Source: Calliphora vicina
Taxonomy: Eukaryota; Arthropoda; Insecta; Diptera; Calliphoridae
NCBI RefSeq assembly: GCF_958450345.1
Contig: NC_088780.1
Coordinates: 31,705,667-31,769,666, forward strand
Reading direction: 5' to 3'
Length of the DNA stretch: 64,000 nucleotides
Part shown: positions 57,503 through 64,000 of the stretch, one piece after another
Position numbering within the stretch: the first letter of the stretch is position 1
Layout of the letters: every line of letters begins with the position of its first letter
Made by a program: the position numbers and the translations under genes
The notes under the pieces: model-generated
Database searches by the model: none
What the model saw: only the letters and a program-made list of their open reading frames with translations
Told to the model about the DNA's origin: nothing

Positions 57503-57537
57503 ACTGAAGCAAGAACTTGTTTGTGCCGGTATTTATA
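57503..57537 (-). promoter_or_regulatory. Predicted core promoter of mfas: TATA box plus initiator
   Basis: On the minus strand TATAAATA (57537-57530) is followed by TCAGT (57507-57503). The A of the initiator, 57505, is 32 bp from the first T of the TATA box, which fits insect TATA/Inr promoters. A 5' UTR of about 508 nt would reach the ATG at 56997 if unspliced. No clear DPE is seen. An upstream non-coding exon remains possible. Confidence 0.5.
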
Positions 57538-58027
57538 ATGTCCCATCTATGACTTTAGATACAGATAGTTACCACTACACTCAACTAAAGTAAATGAATA
57601 AGTGTGTATTTGTAAGTATCTATGTGTGTACATTTTTATAGTGCCGATGTTTACGTTTTTGTTTTGTTTATGCTTTATTTTGTCAGTCAATGTACAATTT
57701 TGCTGTGTCTCAATTAATTGAACACCAACCAACTCAGCGTTTGTCTCCGTTGTTGTTTTAAAACTCACCCATAAATATTATATATTTGTCTCTGATCATC
57801 AATATGGATTTAACACTAATGTAACCCATTTTTTTTTTATGGATTTGAAAAAAAATCCTTAGAAAATTTCGATCAACTACTAAAGATCCTTAAATGTCCT
57901 TTCAACATATAATAACTTGCCATCTCTCTATATTATTTCCATATTTGAAAATTTAAAGCCACGTCAGCTCGATAGCAGGCTTCGCCTATAAATAGATAAT
58001 TTGTTTGTGCTATGTTTGAATACGATT

Positions 58028-59962
58028 TTTATACCCTTCACCATGAGTGGCAAGTAGAGTATCTAAAACCGAAACCGAAAACCGTTCAACCGGTTTTTTC
58101 TTCTTTGTAAACTCCACCGGTTTCGGTTTTTTTTAACTTTTCGGTTTTTTGACAAACCGATTTTTGTAAGACGGTTACGGTTTTAATGAAATATATTTTC
58201 TAAATATACATTTTTAAAAATATTGATTTATTTTATAAAAAAAATTGTAGCATTTGACAACATTTCTTAAAAGATATAAAATAATTGCATAAAGAATTCA
58301 AAAATGCTAAATTTCCATTAAATAAAAATTTAATATAAACCGGTTAACCGGTTTTTTTGAAGACAAAAACCGAAACAGCTTAACCGGTTTTTCTAAAAGA
58401 CAATAATCGAAACCGGTTTTTTCAAAAACACACTTTTTCGGTTAAACCGGAAACCGGTTTTTTAAATTTGCCGGTTTTTTGGACACTCTAGTGGCAAGGG
58501 TATATATAAGTTTGTCATTCCGTTTGTAATTTCTACATTTATCATTTGCGACCCCACAAAGTATATATATTCTGATTCGTTATAGATAGCGGAGTCGATA
58601 TAGCCATGTCCGTCTGTCCGTCTGTGTGTTGAAATCAACTTTCTGAAGCCCCCAAATAACTTACATACACGAATGATACATCAATATCTCCGAAATTCTT
58701 CCGGCTCGGTTGCTATTTAAAATCGAGAAAATCGGTAGCCAAAAAATTAGATAAAAATATTGTCAATTGTGTGCGTGCTGTTATAGTCAAATATTTTATG
58801 TCATTTTATAAAAATGTGATTATTACTCGCAAACTATTATAAATATATTTTAGCCAAATTTGAATTTCAGTGGAGTAAAAGGGGTTAAACAAATTTTACA
58901 ACCAGGAGAAAGTCCAAAGTGTTCTCTTTAAGCCTATATATACTTGTTGACCTGTTTTGACCTGTTTGTTGAACACTTTTTTCATTTGAATGAAATTACT
59001 CCCAAATTTTGGTTCTATTTTTATTTTATTTGTTCATATGACTGGCGCAAAGTACAAGTCGCAATTTTGAAGATATTGCGATAAATTTTGGTACATAATT
59101 TTTTTCGGCCCGAGGACGAAGTCTGTTGAAAATTACTGAAATCGTCCACTATTTCACCTAGCACCCATACAAATGTTCTCCCGAAGTTATACTTTATCGG
59201 TCGTAAATGGTTAATTTATATATGTATCTACACAAATTTTGCTCCAAATAAGTTTTATATAAACTGAATTAATGTCACTTAATTTTATGATGATCGGTCC
59301 ATTATTAGTCATAGCTCCCATATAAGACCCGCTTCCGAAAATCATTCACGAAAATAAATTATAGTGTAGGGTATTATATAGTCGAGCTTGGCCGAACATA
59401 CTTCCTTACTTGTTTTTATCAGCTGATAACTTTTTTTAAAAGTATAACTGAATCAAAAAACAAAAAATTTGCATTTTCATACAAAATGCTATAAAAAATT
59501 AAAAGTTCAACTTTAAATTGCGCAACAACTACTAAACCAATTTTAATGAAATTAAAACTGGCGAAAAATTTAAGAAGTTATCTGTCCACAAAAAGTTTCT
59601 AAAATATCTCTATCGGTTCAAAAGTTACAGAGTTTTGGCCAATGAAAAACGAAAATGAACCACTGTGCGACGTATATAAGACCATAGTATGTTGAACCTA
59701 CAATGGGTCAAAATCGGAAAAAATATTTTTTAAACCAAATTTTTTTTTTCATATTAAAAAAAAAAAATTTAAAAACTGAAAAAAAAAAAATTTTAAAATT
59801 AAAAAAAAAATTTTAAAATTTAAAAAACAATTTCGGAAAAGCAACTGGAAAAAAATTTATATTTTGTTTACCTAAAAATATTTAAAATTTTTATTTTAAA
59901 GTATAATTTGGTGAAGGGTATATAAGATTCGGCACAGCCGAATATAGCTCTCTTACTTGTTT
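58028..59962 (-). mobile_element. mini-me-like element with two insertions
   Basis: The left part (from TTTATACCCTTCACCATGAG) runs to ATCGAGAAAATCGGT near 58735 and contains the hAT MITE. The right part resumes GACGTATATAAGACCATAGT near 59669 and ends AGCTCTCTTACTTGTTTTTA. The ~0.93 kb between includes the tail of a second dispersed family ending GTCGAGCTTGGCCGAACATA before CTTACTTGTTTTTA (59380-59417). Confidence 0.6.
58055..58490. mobile_element. hAT MITE with 8-bp TSD, AACCGGTTTT-rich
   Basis: Ends TAGAGTATCTAAAACCG and (complement) TAGAGTGTCCAAAAAACCGG, flanked by exact GTGGCAAG copies (58047-58054, 58491-58498). 436 bp, non-coding, packed with AACCGGTTTT palindromes. Pieces rich in the same words occur near 20715-20780 and 27420-27490. 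Confidence 0.85.
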
Positions 59963-60032
59963 TTATTGTATTTCATAATGAAAAGTACGCTTGTACACCC
60001 GATACTCCTTTTCTGCCATAGCTAACTATTTT

Positions 60033-60812
60033 CCATAGAAATTCATGTGTATTTTATAAAGAAAATCATGTGTATAACAGAATTTTATATAAAAATCTTG
60101 TGTATATCAAATATTTTGTATAACAGTTTTTTTTTATAGAAAATCTTGTGTATAACAGTATTTTCTATAGAAAATCTTGTATATAAGAGTATTTTCTATA
60201 GAAAGTCTCAGGTATAACTGTATTTTGTATAGAAAATCTTGTGTATAACAGTATCTTCTGTAAAAAATCTTGTGTGTAACTATATTTTGTATAGAAAATC
60301 TTTTGTATAACTGTATTTTCTATAAACTATTTGTTGTATAACGGTATCTTCTATAGAAAATATTGTGTATAACAGTATCTTCTATAAATAATCTTGTGTA
60401 TAACAGTATTTTCTATAGAAAATACTGGGTATAACAGTATTTTTTATAGCAAATCTTGAGATAACAGTATTTTCTATAGAAAATATTGTATATAACAGTA
60501 TCTTCTATAGAAAATCTTGTGTATAACAGTATTTTCTATAGAAAATACGGTGTATAACAGTATTTTCTATAGAAAATCTTGTGTATAAAAGTATTTTCTA
60601 TTGATAATCCCGCATTTTCTACAAATAATCTTCAAAATACAAATATTTTCTACAGATAATATTCAGTATTACACTATTTTCTATAGAAAATCTTCAGTAC
60701 AACTGTATTTTCTATAGAAAAGTAATGTGTAACTGTATTTTCTATAGAAAATCTATTGTATAACAGTATTTTCTAAAGAATATCTCTTGTGTAACAGTAT
60801 TTTCTAAACAAA
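60033..60812. repeat. 31-bp minisatellite, ~25 units
   Basis: Units of the form TTTTCTATAGAAAA then TCTTGTGTATAACAGTA, with variants (TATCTTC for TATTTTC, ACTGTA for ACAGTA). The core TTTTCTATAGAAAA is a perfect 14-bp palindrome. Starts diverged at the left edge; no coding capacity. It lies ~2.5 kb upstream of the predicted mfas promoter. Confidence 0.85.
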
Positions 60813-60963
60813 AGCATTTTTATTGAAATAAAAATTGGTTCAATGGAAAGAGAAATATCGATTTGTTAGTGGTTACAGGTTTGTCGTCAATGATGCCGCC
60901 GACTCAAAATATTTCCTTATATTTCTCTAACTTATATTTCTCTAAAGTTTATTTATTTTAATC

Positions 60964-61319
60964 AGGCCTGTCACAGAATTCCATTCCGATCGAAAGTGGA
61001 ATTAATTCCGTAATTTGCTTCTACACAAAAAGTAAAACGAAAATTTCTTCCGGAATGAAACCACTTACAGTTTTCATAGTGGAATTGATATTTGTTTGTA
61101 ATTATTTGTTTTTCTTAAAATTTTAATCAATTTCTGTACCAAATACTTCACTTTTGTTTTAATATAAAAAACGCTATCAAATTAAAATCAGAAATACAGA
61201 ACTATTAAATTTTTTTGGAATTAATAAATTACACGGAATCTGAAGAACATAAAACGAAATCGATCGGAATAAAAACTACGGAATTGAAACCATTCCGAAC
61301 GAAATGTATGACATGCCTG
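60964..61319. mobile_element. MITE with CAGGCCTGTCA ends
   Basis: Left CAGGCCTGTCACAGAATTCC, right (complement) CAGGCATGTCATACATTTCG; both arms continue with ATTCCG and GATCG words. 356 bp, non-coding. hAT-like tip but no matching 8-bp flanks. Confidence 0.5.
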
Positions 61320-62475
61320 AATATCTGAAATACATAAACCGAAGCTTTTCGCTCACGAAATAATTCAAAGCAATTGGACACCTGATATCTCCTAACAATC
61401 TGAGGCCGAATTACCGCATTCGTAATTCAATAAGCTATCGTATTAAATTATTTCGATATCGAAATTATAATAAAATGTACTACTAAATTTCTTGCTTGAT
61501 ATCAAAGCCATAATTTCAAATAAGAAAATTACGATCAGATCTGTATTTATCGATCACTTTAGAGCGTTGAATTTAAAATGATACACAAAAACTTTTTGCA
61601 ATTACTACAACCACTTTGTGGAAATATGAATAAGAAAATGTTTCATATAGTCCATAACACCAGAGGCCGAAAATTGGGGGCATTTGGCACCATTTATCAT
61701 TTAAAATTTGTTTTTTTTTATTTTCCTGTTATATCACAGAGAGTGAGAGTGATTTATGTGGGAATGTTTTAGTTCAGTGGTAATAAATATTATTTATTTA
61801 AATATATTTCTTTTAAATAAATGAAAAAATAAAATAAAATAGTTTTATGCAAATTAAAATTTGATTAAAATTAAACATTTTTCTATGTAAATATTTCTTA
61901 TGTAAGACTGTTCAAGAAACATCTAATTTTACAATTTTACATAAAAATTAATAATTTAACAAAAATGGATTATCTCACTGGGACTCACCATTATTGTCAA
62001 GATCTATTGTAAATATCATTTATTGTAACTAATGATTATTGTCTAAATTACATTTTCAATGAATTATTTCATAGTTAAATTAAACTCAAGCCAGTATAAA
62101 TTCAATTCTAATTAACAATTTAAGAGTTGGAAATAGTTATACAATTTTCTAACAAAATTTTATTAAGAAAAATCGCATATTTTTCATAAAAATCAAAATA
62201 AAAGCCATTAAAATCAAATACTTCACAAAGATATTGTTATGAAAGTGCATAATCAATTTGAATTTAACGGTATGTAACGGCTGCTTACAACATTCACCAT
62301 GCTTATAAACATTTCCATCAGTAAACACGCCGTTATAAATATTGATTATAAGTATGACAACATTAAATGTAATCATTGTATAAATAAAACATTCGAGTTT
62401 TTACTCCGTTAGATAATTTTTGAAACTACTAGAAGATGGCGCTGGTATGTATAAATAAAAGATAGGCCGATAAAT
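61320..62475. other. Upstream DNA, no gene recognised
   Basis: A+T-rich, with no frame carrying known motifs and no repeat end seen. Confidence 0.4.
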
Positions 62476-62477
62476 AA

Positions 62478-63312
62478 TGAAGCACACCGATTACTCAACA
62501 AATATGTTTCATCGGTTTCAATGTGACAGAGATGGTTTGTGTAGTTCAGAAGTGGTGATTTTGATATGGAAGACAAAGATCGCCCATACCAGCCAAAAAA
62601 GTTTGAAGACCAAGAATTGTAAGCATTACTCTATGAAGATTGTTGTCAAACTCAACAAGAGCTTGCAAAATCATTCATCCAAAAGTAGGGATATTGGGTA
62701 CCGTACGAACTGAAGCCGAGAGACCTTAAAAGACGATTTTGCATGTCTGAAATGATGCTTTAAAGCAATAAAAGAACAAAATTTTTGCACCAAATCATTG
62801 CTTGCGATGAAAAATGGAGCCATTAAAATAACCCGAAGCGTAAGAGATCGTATGTGAAGCTTGGACAACCAGACGAAACAACACCAAAACCAAATATCCA
62901 TGGCGCTAAGGTAATGCTCTGTATTTGGTGGGTCCAAAAGGGTCCTATCTATTATAAACTGCTAAAATCTGTCCAGACCTGTACCGAACGCGAGCATTGG
63001 TCGAAAAATACCCAGAATATGTTGCCAGAAATATTCCATAATGGCAATGCTCAGCCACATGTTGCAATACATGTTAAAAACTATTTAAAATGAAGTAGTT
63101 GGGAAGTTTTGCCTCATCCGCCTTATAGTTCAGACCTAGCCTCGTCCGACTGTTTCGATCGATGCAGAACGATCTCTCTCGAATACGCTTCACTTTGTAA
63201 CAGAGTATCCGATATTGGCTTGATTCGTTCTTGGCCTCAAAAAATGATCAGCAGTTCTATTGGCTCAGAATCCATATGATGCCAGAAAGATGGGAAAAGG
63301 CCATAGCTAGAA
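62478..63312 (+). pseudogene. Mos1-like mariner transposase relic
   Basis: From HRFQCDRDGLCSSEVVIL-like N-terminal pieces through KLGQPDETTPKPNIHGAK, ICWWVQKGPIYYKLL-type segments and VAIHVKNYLK to the C-terminal LPERWEK-like end near 63300. Several frameshifts. Joined at 63312 to a GGGAATTCCCG-type repeat. Confidence 0.75.
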
Positions 63313-63725
63313 TTTTTCAGGGAAATTTCCTGAAATTCCGCGAAATTTTCAATCCCGTAATCCCGGGAAATTATGCGAGAATTAAGGAATGTTTTGTGAT
63401 GTTTTTTGAACTTGACTTTTTCTAAAAGAAGCTTATAGATATAAAACAAAAGATTCATACAACAAAAAAGATTTAACCCAAATAGACCAATAACAAGTTC
63501 ATTATTCAAATTATTTCAAAAACTTGTGAATATTCAGGGCTGTCTTAGAGTTCTATTCCGATCGAAAGTGGAATTGTTTTAGTATTTTGCTTTTTCACAA
63601 AGAGTAAAATGAAAATTTTTGGAATAAAAACACCTTCCGTGGAATTGAATTTTGTTTCATCAAATTTTAATTAATATTTACTTAATTTTTGATTTAATAA
63701 GCAATACATAGCCAATTCAAAATTA
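63313..63725. repeat. GGGAATTCCCG-type repeat, copy 3
   Basis: Contains TCAATCCCGTAATCCCGGGA, TTTTTTGAACTTGACTTTTT, AAAGATTTAACCCAAATAGA and GATCGAAAGTGGAATTG, in the same order as the copy at 31650. Confidence 0.55.
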
Positions 63726-63727
63726 AA

Positions 63728-64000
63728 AAAAACAAGTATGAGAGCAATATTCGGCTGAGCCGAATCTTATATACCCTTCACCAAATTATACTTCAAAATA
63801 CAAATTTTAAATATTTTTAGGAAAACAAAAATTTTTTTTTTCCAAAGCAGTTTTTTTAATTTTTTTCGAATTATTTTTAATTTAAAAAAAAAAAAAATTT
63901 GTGTAAAAAAAAATCGGATTTAATAATATTTTTTCCGATTTTGACCCATTGTAGGTCCAATTTACTATGGTCTTATATACGTGGAATCTAACAAAGATAA
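63728..64000 (+). mobile_element. mini-me-like element, cut by window edge
   Basis: Starts AAAACAAGTATGAGAGCAAT with TTCGGCTGAGCCGAA and reaches GGTCCAATTTACTATGGTCT; it continues past the window end. Confidence 0.6.

Noticed and set aside
60033..60812. CRISPR-like reading of the 31-bp array
   Set aside because: Repeats abut with no unique spacers, and the window is eukaryotic.

Overview
The window reads as nuclear DNA of a dipteran fly, probably a calyptrate (house-fly or blow-fly type); the organism is inferred. The grounds are very high A+T, short GT-AG introns next to very long ones, a TATA/Inr promoter of insect type, a recognisable insect gene pair, and dense dipteran mobile DNA (mariner, Helitron, mini-me-like elements, LINE relics). 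No bacterial, phage, plasmid or CRISPR feature was seen.

Two protein-coding genes can be rebuilt exon by exon, both on the minus strand. (1) An aldo-keto reductase of about 346 aa in five exons (13410 down to 7772). All splice phases agree and the catalytic tetrad is intact. (2) A midline-fasciclin (mfas)-type secreted protein of about 885 aa in seven coding exons (56997 down to 21656). It has a signal peptide, an EMI-like cysteine module, four FAS1 domains and glutamine-rich segments. Its coding exons occupy 2.66 kb of a 35.3 kb gene. Introns 1 (18.0 kb) and 3 (12.5 kb) are largely filled with mobile DNA. A TATA box and initiator at the expected spacing lie about 0.5 kb upstream of its ATG.

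Layout: 1-780 mariner relic; 1232-5618 Helitron carrying a 2.2 kb long-inverted-repeat element; 5647-7580 MITEs, a mini-me-like element and a mariner relic; 7766-13410 reductase gene, with transposon debris in its 4.2 kb third intron; 14200-18930 mini-me-like copy plus a mosaic of dead mariner, DDE-transposase and LINE pieces; 19107-21081 second Helitron; 21600-57540 mfas, whose introns hold mariner copies, solo LTRs, at least ten MITEs, LINE fragments and mini-me-like copies; 57540-64000 upstream DNA with more mini-me-like copies, a hAT MITE with perfect target duplication, a 31-bp minisatellite and two more decayed repeats.

The reductase is probably a cytosolic NADP(H) enzyme and the fasciclin protein an extracellular-matrix/adhesion protein. 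They share a strand, about 8.2 kb apart, but nothing suggests a functional link. I found no convincing new multi-gene system. The new-looking material is mobile-element biology: several MITE families with readable target-site duplications, nested insertions with internal empty-site controls, a long-inverted-repeat element, and a minisatellite built on a palindromic core.
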